From assembly GCA_017614155.1 (NCBI GenBank), contig JAGACK010000053.1:1-64000 (forward strand): DNA of 64,000 nucleotides, read 5' to 3'. Below the pieces are notes generated by a model. The model worked only from the letters and a program-made list of their open reading frames with translations, was not told the DNA's origin and searched no databases. The stretch comes from Lachnospiraceae bacterium. Its GTDB lineage: Bacteria; Bacillota; Clostridia; Lachnospirales; Lachnospiraceae. Numbering within the stretch: the stretch's first letter is position 1; each line of letters starts with the position of its first letter. The position numbers were made by a program, and so were the translations under genes. Positions 34,491 to 42,642 of the stretch are shown here, one piece after another.

Positions 34491-35456
34491 TCACTGCTTG
34501 TCGAAATATCTCTTTCCGTTATCAGGATTGAAATATGTACGAATGAAACCGTCCCTGCTCACCACTACAAATTCATTCGTGTTTTCGATGTAGTAAACAT
34601 CATCCCCATCCTCAGCCTCTGTCTTGTGCAGCGCCGCCGGATTCGTAACGACTCTGGATGCGGCGGCCTCGTAGGCTTCAGGCGTGGTAAAGCCCATATC
34701 GATACCGTGCTTTGTAAAATGTGAAAGCAGGAGTTCCGGCGTCCTGAAGGTATAGTTCTGCTTTTTCTCGGGAGCAGGACTCTGGTTTTCTTCTTTTGCA
34801 GTATCCTTCGCCTCTGCCGACTCCTCAGTCTCACCTGCGGGTACATCCATACCCTCTATCAGCTTTTGAACCTCATCCTCGGAAAGGCCCGTTCCCTCCT
34901 CGCCGGGATTGCAGAGTATGGAATAATGCCCGGTTTCATTATCATAGGCGGCAGAATTGATCAGTGTTCCGTCCCCCTTACAGGTAACTGCCATTCCGTT
35001 TGCCATTATGGCCCATTTTTTGGAGTACTCACTGTAATCGCCGGACAGATCCAGTCCTGTTCTGTTATTTGATTTTCTGATGGTCATATCTTTTCCGCCG
35101 CCTTCATAGCGTGCTTCAAAGATATCCTCCATGTACCTGTAAATCTGAAGTTCAACACCTTCCGGCAGATATTCATCATCTATCGGTGTGAAGCTGACAC
35201 CGGAGTACTCCTCGGCAACGCTCACGCTCTGGGTATCTCCCCAGGGATTTACTGCCGCCGCCTGCTGCATCTCCTTCTCAAGTTCATCATAATCCACGGG
35301 TTCGGTCTCAACTGATTTCTCTTCTTCTGCCACGCTGACCTCATCGCTCACCACAGGCTGCGTTTCCTGCACATCCCTGCCCTTTGGCAGTACCGAACAG
35401 GATGTTCCAAAAGCCATGAGAATGCACAGCATCAGCATTATCCATATGTTTTTCAT
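34491..35456 (-). CDS. Lipoprotein with C-terminal toxin-like (BECR-type?) domain
   Basis: 321 residues. The signal peptide ends in a lipobox (FGTSC, Cys20). An acidic linker (res ~25-75) and a middle domain follow, then an acidic/Pro linker. A C-terminal domain of ~90 residues begins LLLSHFTKHGIDMGF, continues NPAALHKTE, DDVYYIENTNEFVVVS and ends YFNPDNGKRYFDKQ. This C-terminal pattern (HF.KHG ... HK.E ... G.IRTYF.P..G..YF..Q) is one I associate with BECR-fold phage and polymorphic-toxin nuclease domains; the match is from memory and uncertain. No immunity gene was recognised next to it. Confidence 0.6.
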   Translation of the reverse strand: MKNIWIMLMLCILMAFGTSCSVLPKGRDVQETQPVVSDEVSVAEEEKSVETEPVDYDELEKEMQQAAAVNPWGDTQSVSVAEEYSGVSFTPIDDEYLPEGVELQIYRYMEDIFEARYEGGGKDMTIRKSNNRTGLDLSGDYSEYSKKWAIMANGMAVTCKGDGTLINSAAYDNETGHYSILCNPGEEGTGLSEDEVQKLIEGMDVPAGETEESAEAKDTAKEENQSPAPEKKQNYTFRTPELLLSHFTKHGIDMGFTTPEAYEAAASRVVTNPAALHKTEAEDGDDVYYIENTNEFVVVSRDGFIRTYFNPDNGKRYFDKQ

Positions 35457-35551
35457 ACAAGGCTCCTTTATTATTAAAATCTCTGCCTATATTTATACTT
35501 CATACCACCTGAACCGGTCAAATCTGACTTTTCCTATGCCATGATTGTTAT

Positions 35552-35764
35552 TTGTCCCGACCTGGACAGCTCAAAAGGGATCGATTTTGACAAAAACTGC
35601 CGTTTCCGATCCCTTTTTTGATGCTTGTCCTGCTCCGGACAGCTCAAAAGGGAGCGATTTTGGCAAAAACTGCCGTTTCCGATCCCTTTTCTGTTGCTTG
35701 TCCCAATCCAAGACAGCTCAAGAGGGATCGATTTTGACAAAAACTGACTTTTCCGATACTTTTT
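35552..35764. repeat. Three tandem ~73-bp hairpin units
   Basis: GACAGCTCAAAAGGGA recurs at 35565, 35638 and 35712 (one substitution in the last). Each unit reads AAAGGGATCG ... CGATCCCTTT, so each forms a hairpin with AAAACTGCCGTTTC in the loop. A partial extra end lies at 35521-35538. No protein frame explains it. Confidence 0.85.
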
Positions 35765-35790
35765 GCTAAAAGAGAGCGGAGGGGAGTTAG

Positions 35791-35813
35791 AGGAGACAAA
35801 AGGAACGGTCTCC
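35791..35813. repeat. Degenerate REP-like unit
   Basis: GGAGACAAAAGGAACGGTCTCC is a shortened unit that directly abuts the gene tail at 35818. Confidence 0.65.
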
Positions 35814-35817
35814 TATC

Positions 35818-35856
35818 AATCCGGACAGCGGAAAACGATATTTCGACAAACAGTGA
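35818..35856 (+). pseudogene. Displaced 3' tip of a paralogue of the 34491 lipoprotein gene
   Basis: Twelve codons plus stop encode NPDSGKRYFDKQ, against NPDNGKRYFDKQ at the end of the lipoprotein on the opposite strand. Homology continues past the stop (CTAGGTTAACATAA versus GCTAGTTGACATAA). Nothing earlier of the gene remains. The rest of 35457-35994 contains only the tandem hairpin units, this remnant and non-coding leader of the kinase gene. Confidence 0.8.
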
Positions 35857-35994
35857 CTAGGTTAACATAAAACAGTCCTCCGAATCATTCCACACCCATG
35901 TCATATTCTTGACAGGGGTCGCTGTGCATGGCATTCTTGATTATATAAGGGAACATGAATGCGGCGCTATGCCGAATGAAGAGGGGGGAAATCA

Positions 35995-38343
35995 ATGTCT
36001 GGTACCGGGAAGAACAAGGCAGACCGGAGCAGGATCGAAAAGGCCATAACGATGATCATGTGCGTGCTGATGCTGTTTTCGATCGCTGTTTTCATTTACG
36101 GACAGTTTTTTGTCAAAAACGAATCCCATTATAGTAATAAGTGCGAACTGTATGATGCCGTATGGTCATATACCGGGCCGGACGGAGTGACCAGGCAGTA
36201 CAATCCTCTGGATGTGATCGATGTGGAAAATGATGATGATGTCGTTCTTTCCACCGTGCTTCCCGAAAAGATCACTGACGGAAGCTGCCTGTTTGTAAAT
36301 ACAGCGAAGGATATGGATGCCTATGTGGACGGGGAGCTGAGAAACAGTTACAAGCTGAGCCGTTCGAGATTCGGCAGGAATGTCAAGGGCATGTGGGTCG
36401 CGATCACTCTCCGCAGCGCTGATGCCGGAAAAACGCTGACCATAGAACGCCCGGGCTACTGGCTGGATGATTTTCTGATAGGAAGAGTGTATATAGGCAA
36501 CCGTCTCGGGTTTGCGGTGCATCTGATAAACGACGATCTTTTCATAATTATCCTGGGATTTGCGATCGTGATTTTGGGGACTGTGGTCACGCTGCTTTGC
36601 CTTGCCTACAGGATCATGATAAAGCGGCCGTTTCCGCTGTGGTTCCTGAGCATGGGGATCCTGGGAGGCGCCATCTGGCTTCTGCTTGACAGCTACACAT
36701 ATCCACTGTTTTTTCAAAATTATTTCATCGACGGCATAGCCAGCTATCTTGTCATAATGCTGCTGCCCTTTCCTTTTGCGGCATATATCAACTCCCTTTT
36801 GGACAACAGATACAGCAGGCTTTATCATGCCGTGGGCATCCTTACCATTTTGAATTTCATAGTCATCAGTCTGCTGCATTTCCTTGATATCGCGGATTTT
36901 TCCGACACCAGGATGTTCAGCAATATCGTCATGGGCATTGTAGGGTTATACTGCATAGGTGTGACCATGTATGATTTCTTCATAAAAAAACACAGGGAGA
37001 ATATCGTCATCTATTTTGGGTTCGGTGTATTTGTGCTTTTGTGCATGGCAGAGATCGTTCATCTGAACCTGAAGGTCCATACGAACGACGGTGTGTTTGT
37101 CGCAGCCGGTCTTTTGATCCTGCTTGTTGTCGCCGTAACTGATGAGGTCAGAAGGATCGCCGATCTGAGAGCCCGGACAGTCGAGGCACTGAATGCGAAC
37201 AGGGCCAAGACGACATTCCTGGCAAACATGAGCCACGAGATACGCACCCCGATCAATGCGATCCTGGGCATGGATGAACTGATACTGCATGAAGACACAA
37301 GTGAAAAGGTAAGGGAATACGCTTCAAATATCCGTGACGCGGGAACGACGCTGCTTCATATAATAAGTGATGTCCTGGATTTTTCAAAGATCGAGCAGGG
37401 CAAGATGGAGATAATAAATGAGCAGTATGATACCGCGCATCTATTGAGTACCATAAATACAATGATAAGCGTCAAGGCTGACGAGAAAGGCCTTGATTAT
37501 ATAAAAGAGATATCCGAAGATCTCCCGTCAAAGCTCATAGGCGATGAGAAGGCGCTGACAGAGATCCTGATCAATCTGCTCAGCAATTCCGTGAAATACA
37601 CCAACAAGGGCAAAGTGATCTTTGGTGTCAGGCACGAAGCGGCCGGAAGCGGGCTTGTCATGCTGATCATTACCGTCAAGGATACAGGGATCGGCATCAA
37701 GGAAAGTGACATGGACAGGCTTTTTGGCCAGTTCGAGCGTCTGGATCATAATAAGACCAGGTCGATCGAGGGAACGGGCCTGGGACTTGCGATAACGGCT
37801 AATCTGACGGAACTCATGGGAGGCACGATAGACTGCAGGAGCAGTTACGGACAGGGAACGGAGTTTACGGTGCGCATCCCCCAGACTGTCGCGGACATCA
37901 CGCCGATAGGAAAACTCACAAAGGAAGGGACTGCTTTGGAAGAGGGTGGAACGGACAGGGATCCCGAAGGGCTTGACGGAGTCAGGATCCTGGTCGTTGA
38001 TGACAGCATAGCAAACCTCAAGGTGGCGGAAGGACTTCTCGGTCTGCTGAAAGCTGAAGTGACTACCTGCGGCAGCGGCAAAGAGATGCTTGAACTGATC
38101 ACAGAGAAAAGGTTTGATGCAGTGCTGCTCGATCATATGATGCCTGAAATGGACGGGATCGAGACCTTAAAAAGAACGAAGACGACCGACGGGAATTTAA
38201 ATCCGGATACGCCGTATATAGCCCTGACTGCAAATGCCATTGCCGGGGCAAGGGAAATATATATCAATGAAGGCTTTGCCGATTATCTGAGCAAGCCCAT
38301 GAAGCTGAAGGATCTGTCTGAAGTCATCAGGAAGAATCTGTAA
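35995..38343 (+). CDS. Hybrid sensor histidine kinase/response regulator with 7TM-like sensor
   Basis: 782 residues; GAGGGGGGAA precedes the ATG. TM1 (~20-40), an outside beta-rich domain (~45-175), then seven membrane helices (~180-385) in 7TMR-DISM style. HisKA (FLANMSHEIRTPINAI), ATPase domain (NLLSNSVKYT, DTGIGIKES, GTGLGLAI) and a C-terminal receiver (ILVVDDS, LLDHMMPEMDG, LTANA, LSKPM) follow. There is no output domain, so the phosphate probably passes on or acts within a relay. Stands alone; ligand unknown. Confidence 0.92.
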   Translation: MSGTGKNKADRSRIEKAITMIMCVLMLFSIAVFIYGQFFVKNESHYSNKCELYDAVWSYTGPDGVTRQYNPLDVIDVENDDDVVLSTVLPEKITDGSCLFVNTAKDMDAYVDGELRNSYKLSRSRFGRNVKGMWVAITLRSADAGKTLTIERPGYWLDDFLIGRVYIGNRLGFAVHLINDDLFIIILGFAIVILGTVVTLLCLAYRIMIKRPFPLWFLSMGILGGAIWLLLDSYTYPLFFQNYFIDGIASYLVIMLLPFPFAAYINSLLDNRYSRLYHAVGILTILNFIVISLLHFLDIADFSDTRMFSNIVMGIVGLYCIGVTMYDFFIKKHRENIVIYFGFGVFVLLCMAEIVHLNLKVHTNDGVFVAAGLLILLVVAVTDEVRRIADLRARTVEALNANRAKTTFLANMSHEIRTPINAILGMDELILHEDTSEKVREYASNIRDAGTTLLHIISDVLDFSKIEQGKMEIINEQYDTAHLLSTINTMISVKADEKGLDYIKEISEDLPSKLIGDEKALTEILINLLSNSVKYTNKGKVIFGVRHEAAGSGLVMLIITVKDTGIGIKESDMDRLFGQFERLDHNKTRSIEGTGLGLAITANLTELMGGTIDCRSSYGQGTEFTVRIPQTVADITPIGKLTKEGTALEEGGTDRDPEGLDGVRILVVDDSIANLKVAEGLLGLLKAEVTTCGSGKEMLELITEKRFDAVLLDHMMPEMDGIETLKRTKTTDGNLNPDTPYIALTANAIAGAREIYINEGFADYLSKPMKLKDLSEVIRKNL

Positions 38344-38375
38344 GCCGTTCGGCGAAGTCAAGAAACAGCAGATAT

Positions 38376-38418
38376 AAAAATCCCCCCGGGTGCCTTGGCG
38401 CTCAGGGGGATCATTTTT
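38376..38418. terminator. Bidirectional terminator between hybrid kinase and glnA
   Basis: AAAAATCCCCC and GGGGGATCATTTTTT form a strong stem with A and T tracts on both sides, serving the convergent genes. Confidence 0.85.
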
Positions 38419-38428
38419 TACACGATGA

Positions 38429-39859
38429 TCACAGATCGTAGTACATCGAGAATTCGGCCGGATGGGGAAGACGCGAGATCATGCTGTCATCCTTCCTGCG
38501 CCTTGCGATATACTGGGTGAGCAGTCTTTCGGGGAATACGCCGCCTTCGGTGAGGTAGTCGTGGTCCTTCTCAAGCTCGTCAAGCGCTTCCGAAAGGCTG
38601 GCAGGAAGTCCCTCGATCTTCTTCTTTTCCTCATCTGACAGATCAAAGAGATTGAAATCGAAGGGACCCCATCCTTTGGTGGAAGGATCGATCTGCTTTT
38701 TGATGCCGTCAAGTCCTGCCATGAGGATTGCTGCATATGCATAATAAGGATTGCAGGTCGCATCGGGATTTCGAAGTTCGAAACGCTTGCTCTCGGGTGT
38801 CTTTGCATAAGCAGGGATTCTGATGACTGCGCTCCTGTTTGCCATGGCATAGCCTATGGTCACGGGTGCTTCAAATCCCGGTACAAGCCTTTTGTATGAA
38901 TTGGTGGATGGATTTGTGATCGCGCAGATGGAACGTGCATGTGTCAGCAGGCCGCCCATGAAATAGTGGGCCGTCTTGCTGAGCTGTGCATAGCCGTCTT
39001 TATCATAGAATACGGGCTTGCCGTCTTTCATGAGGAGCATGTGAACATGCATCCCGTTCCCGGCCTCGCCTGAAACCGGTTTTGGCATAAGTGTTGCGGT
39101 ACAGCCGTCCAGTATGGCTTCATTCTTTATCACATACTTTGCGGACATGGTATCGTCGGCAAGCTTGAGCATGTCCCCGAGTTCAACCTCTATCTCCATC
39201 TGTCCGCAGCCGCCGACCTCGTGATGGTGATATTTCACATCCACATTCCATTCAGCCATTGAAAGGCACATGCGGCTTCGAAGATCATTATTGATATCCA
39301 TAGGCAGGCTCATGTGATAACCTGCGCCATTTCTGATCTGATAGCCGTTATTATTATCATAGTCTCCCGAGCTCCAGGATGCCTGTCTGGCTTCGACCAT
39401 GTATCCGCTGTTGTGTGGATCGAGATCGAAAGAAACATGATCGAAAATGTAGAATTCATACTCGGGACCGATGATCATCTGATCGGCCACGCCGGTCTCC
39501 TTCATATATTCGAGTGCCCTTTTTGCGACATTCCTCGGATACTGATCAAAAGGCCTGTTCTCCGGCAGATCGATGACCTGCACATCGCCTATCATCGAAA
39601 GCGTGGGAATCTCGGAATAGCGGTCGATGACTGCCGAGTCGAGCACCGGAATGAAGACCATGTCGCTGTTTTCGACCGGAGCATAACCGTAGTTTGAACC
39701 GTCAAATCCGATGCCGTTTTTCATGGTGCTCTCAGTGAGCCTTTCAGCCGGTATCGAAAGATGCCTCCACCTCCCGTCGACATCCGTCAGCTTGAAATCG
39801 ACGATGCTGATGTTGTTCTCTTTGATGTAGTCTTTGATCTCCTGCAAAGTTTTTGCCAT
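38429..39859 (-). CDS. glnA: Glutamine synthetase type I
   Basis: 476 residues from the ATG at 39859, chosen for its AGGAGGTTAAAA ribosome site and the normal N-terminus MAKTLQEIKDYI; the longer frame upstream is REP-like repeat. Makes glutamine from glutamate, ammonia and ATP as a cytoplasmic dodecamer. Conserved blocks: FDGSNYGYAPVENSDM, GPEYEFYIFD, VKYHHHEVGGCGQMEIE, GNGMHVHMLL, NPSTNSYKRLVPGFEAP and RIPAYAKTPESKRFELR. The position of the adenylylated Tyr of enteric enzymes reads NLFDLSDEE, i.e. Phe, so control by adenylylation is not expected. A REP-like pair fills the gap upstream. Confidence 0.97.
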   Translation of the reverse strand: MAKTLQEIKDYIKENNISIVDFKLTDVDGRWRHLSIPAERLTESTMKNGIGFDGSNYGYAPVENSDMVFIPVLDSAVIDRYSEIPTLSMIGDVQVIDLPENRPFDQYPRNVAKRALEYMKETGVADQMIIGPEYEFYIFDHVSFDLDPHNSGYMVEARQASWSSGDYDNNNGYQIRNGAGYHMSLPMDINNDLRSRMCLSMAEWNVDVKYHHHEVGGCGQMEIEVELGDMLKLADDTMSAKYVIKNEAILDGCTATLMPKPVSGEAGNGMHVHMLLMKDGKPVFYDKDGYAQLSKTAHYFMGGLLTHARSICAITNPSTNSYKRLVPGFEAPVTIGYAMANRSAVIRIPAYAKTPESKRFELRNPDATCNPYYAYAAILMAGLDGIKKQIDPSTKGWGPFDFNLFDLSDEEKKKIEGLPASLSEALDELEKDHDYLTEGGVFPERLLTQYIARRRKDDSMISRLPHPAEFSMYYDL

Positions 39860-39879
39860 TTTTAACCTCCTGAATTTTT

Positions 39880-40010
39880 TGGGGAGACTGGGGAGACAGG
39901 GGGACGGTCCTTTTGTCTCCTTCGTTTCGTAGTCAGTATTCTGCTGCCGTTCGTTTGAGGAAGGAGACAACAGGACCGTCCCCCTGTCTCCCTGTCTCCC
40001 TGTCCCCTGT
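39880..40010. repeat. REP-like inverted pair upstream of glnA (copy 4)
   Basis: Units at about 39891-39921 and 39962-39992 with extra partial steps at both ends. The spacer is nearly identical, in reverse, to that of the pair inside the TagF-like gene at 62791. Confidence 0.92.
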
Positions 40011-41180
40011 TTATCGTCTGCCGTTCAATGCTTCCATTATGATATCTTTTCGGGCATTCACGCTGCCCTGCACCATCTCCTTTGAGCCGCCGCCCTTTGC
40101 CTGAAGCTTCTCCTTTAAGATATTGGAGGCCTCCCTTGCATCGCCGCCGGGAATCGAGATGATGTATCTGTAGCCGTCAGAGTCGTTTCCGGAGAACACC
40201 CCGCAGATGCCGTTATGCTTTGCTGCCAGATCGTTTACGGCATTACGCTGGGTGATGTCATTTACCTCTTCGACAAATATGACAGCATCTTTGGCGGAGT
40301 CGTCGATTTTTTCCACCTGCGCTTCAAGCATCTTTTTGGCGTTCTCGATCTTTTCGAGCCTGTAGCTTTCATTCTTTTCAAGAAGCCTGTTAACAGCTGT
40401 GATCAGATTCTCTCTTTTTTCCGAAAGGATGTGCGTCAGATCATCGACTCTCCTGCATTCTTCAGAGACATATTCATATGCGCGCCTTCCGGAAAGGATC
40501 GAAAAACGCATGCCGCCCTTGTAGTTGATCGCTTTTATTATCTTAATAAGACCGATCTCCCCGGTGTGCTTCACATGGGGAGCGCAGCAGGCACAGATAT
40601 CGACTCCGGGTATCACTACCAAACGGATGTTATCATCGAGTTCCAGCTTGCTTCTGTAATCGATGCCGTCGGTTTCTTCCTTTGTGTAATATCTGCAGAA
40701 AACAGGAAGGTCGGCATATACCACCTCGTTGGCTTTTCTTTCGAGCTCCTGAAGCTGATCCTGCGTCAGGACCTTTGAGGTATCAAGTGTTACTATATTG
40801 TCTGACAGGTGAAATCCCATGTTTTCGGAACCAAAGTCCCTGTGAAGAAGACCCGAAAGGATGTGTTCCCCGGTATGATTCTGCATGTTCGAAAACCGGT
40901 GATCCCAGTCAATGACGCCCTTTACCTGATCGCCTTTTGAAAAAGCATCGAAGGGGGCATCAGTCTCGTGGACGATGATCTCATTCTCAATAGAAACGTG
41001 CGTTATCTCAAATTCGCCGATCGTGCCTTTGTCGCAGCTCTGGCCTCCTTCCTCGGGAAAAAAGAGGGTCCTGTCGAGGATGAGGCCGGTCCGGCCTTCC
41101 TTTGTTTTTATTATATCGGTGATGGCTGCCCGGAAATCCCTGTCATAGGGGGCTTCGTCAAATAGTTTTTCTGTGTTCAT
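40011..41180 (-). CDS. AlaX-like alanyl-tRNA editing protein with DHHA1 domain
   Basis: 389 residues. The N-terminal part matches the alanyl-tRNA synthetase second additional domain: LFFPEEGGQSCDKG, the zinc ligands HTGEH and CACCAPH, and RFSILSGRRAYEY. The C-terminal part is a DHHA1 domain with the glycine-rich GGGSKEM. It lacks the catalytic synthetase core, so it is the long AlaX type that hydrolyses Ser- or Gly-tRNA(Ala). Its stop abuts the repeat pair upstream of glnA. Confidence 0.9.
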   Translation of the reverse strand: MNTEKLFDEAPYDRDFRAAITDIIKTKEGRTGLILDRTLFFPEEGGQSCDKGTIGEFEITHVSIENEIIVHETDAPFDAFSKGDQVKGVIDWDHRFSNMQNHTGEHILSGLLHRDFGSENMGFHLSDNIVTLDTSKVLTQDQLQELERKANEVVYADLPVFCRYYTKEETDGIDYRSKLELDDNIRLVVIPGVDICACCAPHVKHTGEIGLIKIIKAINYKGGMRFSILSGRRAYEYVSEECRRVDDLTHILSEKRENLITAVNRLLEKNESYRLEKIENAKKMLEAQVEKIDDSAKDAVIFVEEVNDITQRNAVNDLAAKHNGICGVFSGNDSDGYRYIISIPGGDAREASNILKEKLQAKGGGSKEMVQGSVNARKDIIMEALNGRR

Positions 41181-41213
41181 GATCTATATTATAAAGATTT
41201 GGAAATAAGATAC

Positions 41214-41247
41214 AAGAGGACAAAAGAACCGGTCTCCATGTCTCCTT
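41214..41247. repeat. Degenerate REP-like C-rich unit
   Basis: AGAGGACAAAAGAACCGGTCTCC followed by ATGTCTCC, between the divergent AlaX-like and pyrophosphatase genes. Confidence 0.65.
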
Positions 41248-41271
41248 TTTCGCCCCGTGACTCAAAAAATG

Positions 41272-41280
41272 TGATACAAT
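41272..41280 (+). promoter_or_regulatory. Extended -10 promoter
   Basis: TGATACAAT without a good -35, 35 bp before the pyrophosphatase start. The same nonamer precedes the HD-GYP gene at 56951-56959. Confidence 0.5.
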
Positions 41281-41314
41281 AGACAAAACGATCTTATCAG
41301 TATAAGGAAATCCG

Positions 41315-42622
41315 ATGGAGAAGGTATATATCACGGGGCACAGGAACCCGGATCTGGACAGTGTATGCAGCGCATGCGCATACGCGGCCCTGAAAAAGAA
41401 TACGGACAGCACGAGAAGCTATGTGCCGGTGCGGCCGGGACACTTAAGTGACAGCAGCAAGGCGATCCTTGCAGCTCTCGATATCACTCCGCCCCCGTAC
41501 ATGCGCAATGTCTATCCGAAGGTGTCGGATGTGATGTTAAAGCCCGATACAAAGTATTCGGCAGACATGCCGCTGACCGTGCTCGCAAAAGAGTACAGCG
41601 AATCAAACCCTTCGGTTGTCCCGGTTTATGAAAAGGGCAGTTTCCTGGGGCTTCTAAGCGTCGATGACATCACTTATTATTTCATGCAGAGGCTCGGGAA
41701 TGAAGGCAGCATAGCGGGAACGCCGACGATTGGGGAGCTTCTTCGTGAAGGCGGTGAAGCGCTAAAGACCACGGACCTTTTTGAGGATGCGAAGGCTTCG
41801 CTTTCAGGCTCGAAAAAGAGGGGCCTGGCGGTATTTGACAATGACGGGTTTGCAGGATATGTGACCAGGAGATGTTTCCTCAGGTCGCCTTCCTACAAGG
41901 TGATACTGGTCGATCACAATGAGGCAGGGCAGTCGATAGCCGGCATCGAGAGCGCAGAAGTGATAGAGATCGTTGACCATCACAGGCTTGACGCGTCAAA
42001 GACAAGCCTTCCGATCTTCATAGACACGGAGCCTTTGGGCAGCACCTGCACGATAGTATATCAGCTGTATCTGAGGCATGGCATGATGCCGGATGAATAT
42101 ACCGCAAGGGTATTGCTGGCAGGGCTCATATCGGATACCCTCATATTAAAGAGCCCGACTACCACACATGTGGACAGAGAGACGGCCCATGCTCTCGCGC
42201 GTATCTGCAAGGTCACGACAGAAGACTTCGGCAGAGAGATGTTCTCCCACGTTGAAAGCCTTGCAAACCGCGATCCCGAAAAGGCCATACTTTCGGACTT
42301 CAAGAAGTATAATGAAAACGGGGTAAAGGTCGGCATAGGCCAGTGCGAGGTCACGACCCTGAAGGATATGGACGACTATCGCGATGATTATCTTGCATCA
42401 CTTGAGACGGTAAGGGAGCAGAACGGTCTTGACTGGGCGGTCGTCATGATCACAAATGTCATGAAGGAGCACAGCATCCTTCTGACCACAGGCTACAGAT
42501 CCGAAAAACACCTGCCCTACAGACAGATATGCGGCAGGGTTTATGACATGCCGAATGTCATGAGCCGGAAAAAACAGCTGCTGCCGGAAATGATATATAC
42601 GCTCACGAGCAATTTTGTCTGA
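41315..42622 (+). CDS. Manganese-dependent family II inorganic pyrophosphatase with CBS region
   Basis: 435 residues. The DHH signature is complete: GHRNPDLDSVCSA, ILVDHNE, EIVDHHRLD and later STCTIVYQL, with the DHHA2 end SRKKQLLPEM. A regulatory CBS-containing insert (~res 70-200: LTVLAKEYSESNPSVVPVYE, LLSVDDI, GLAVFDNDG) places it in the CBS group, in which adenine nucleotides tune activity. It hydrolyses pyrophosphate in the cytoplasm. Confidence 0.92.
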   Translation: MEKVYITGHRNPDLDSVCSACAYAALKKNTDSTRSYVPVRPGHLSDSSKAILAALDITPPPYMRNVYPKVSDVMLKPDTKYSADMPLTVLAKEYSESNPSVVPVYEKGSFLGLLSVDDITYYFMQRLGNEGSIAGTPTIGELLREGGEALKTTDLFEDAKASLSGSKKRGLAVFDNDGFAGYVTRRCFLRSPSYKVILVDHNEAGQSIAGIESAEVIEIVDHHRLDASKTSLPIFIDTEPLGSTCTIVYQLYLRHGMMPDEYTARVLLAGLISDTLILKSPTTTHVDRETAHALARICKVTTEDFGREMFSHVESLANRDPEKAILSDFKKYNENGVKVGIGQCEVTTLKDMDDYRDDYLASLETVREQNGLDWAVVMITNVMKEHSILLTTGYRSEKHLPYRQICGRVYDMPNVMSRKKQLLPEMIYTLTSNFV

Positions 42623-42642
42623 GGATCTGCATTTGATCCGGG

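Noticed and set aside
35552-35764. Possible CRISPR array
   Set aside because: Only three units of ~73 bp, similar over most of their length, with no unique 30-40 bp spacers and no cas genes.
39860-39970. N-terminal extension of glutamine synthetase
   Set aside because: The extra residues (KETKGPSPCLP) are REP-like repeat sequence; a good ribosome site precedes the internal ATG.
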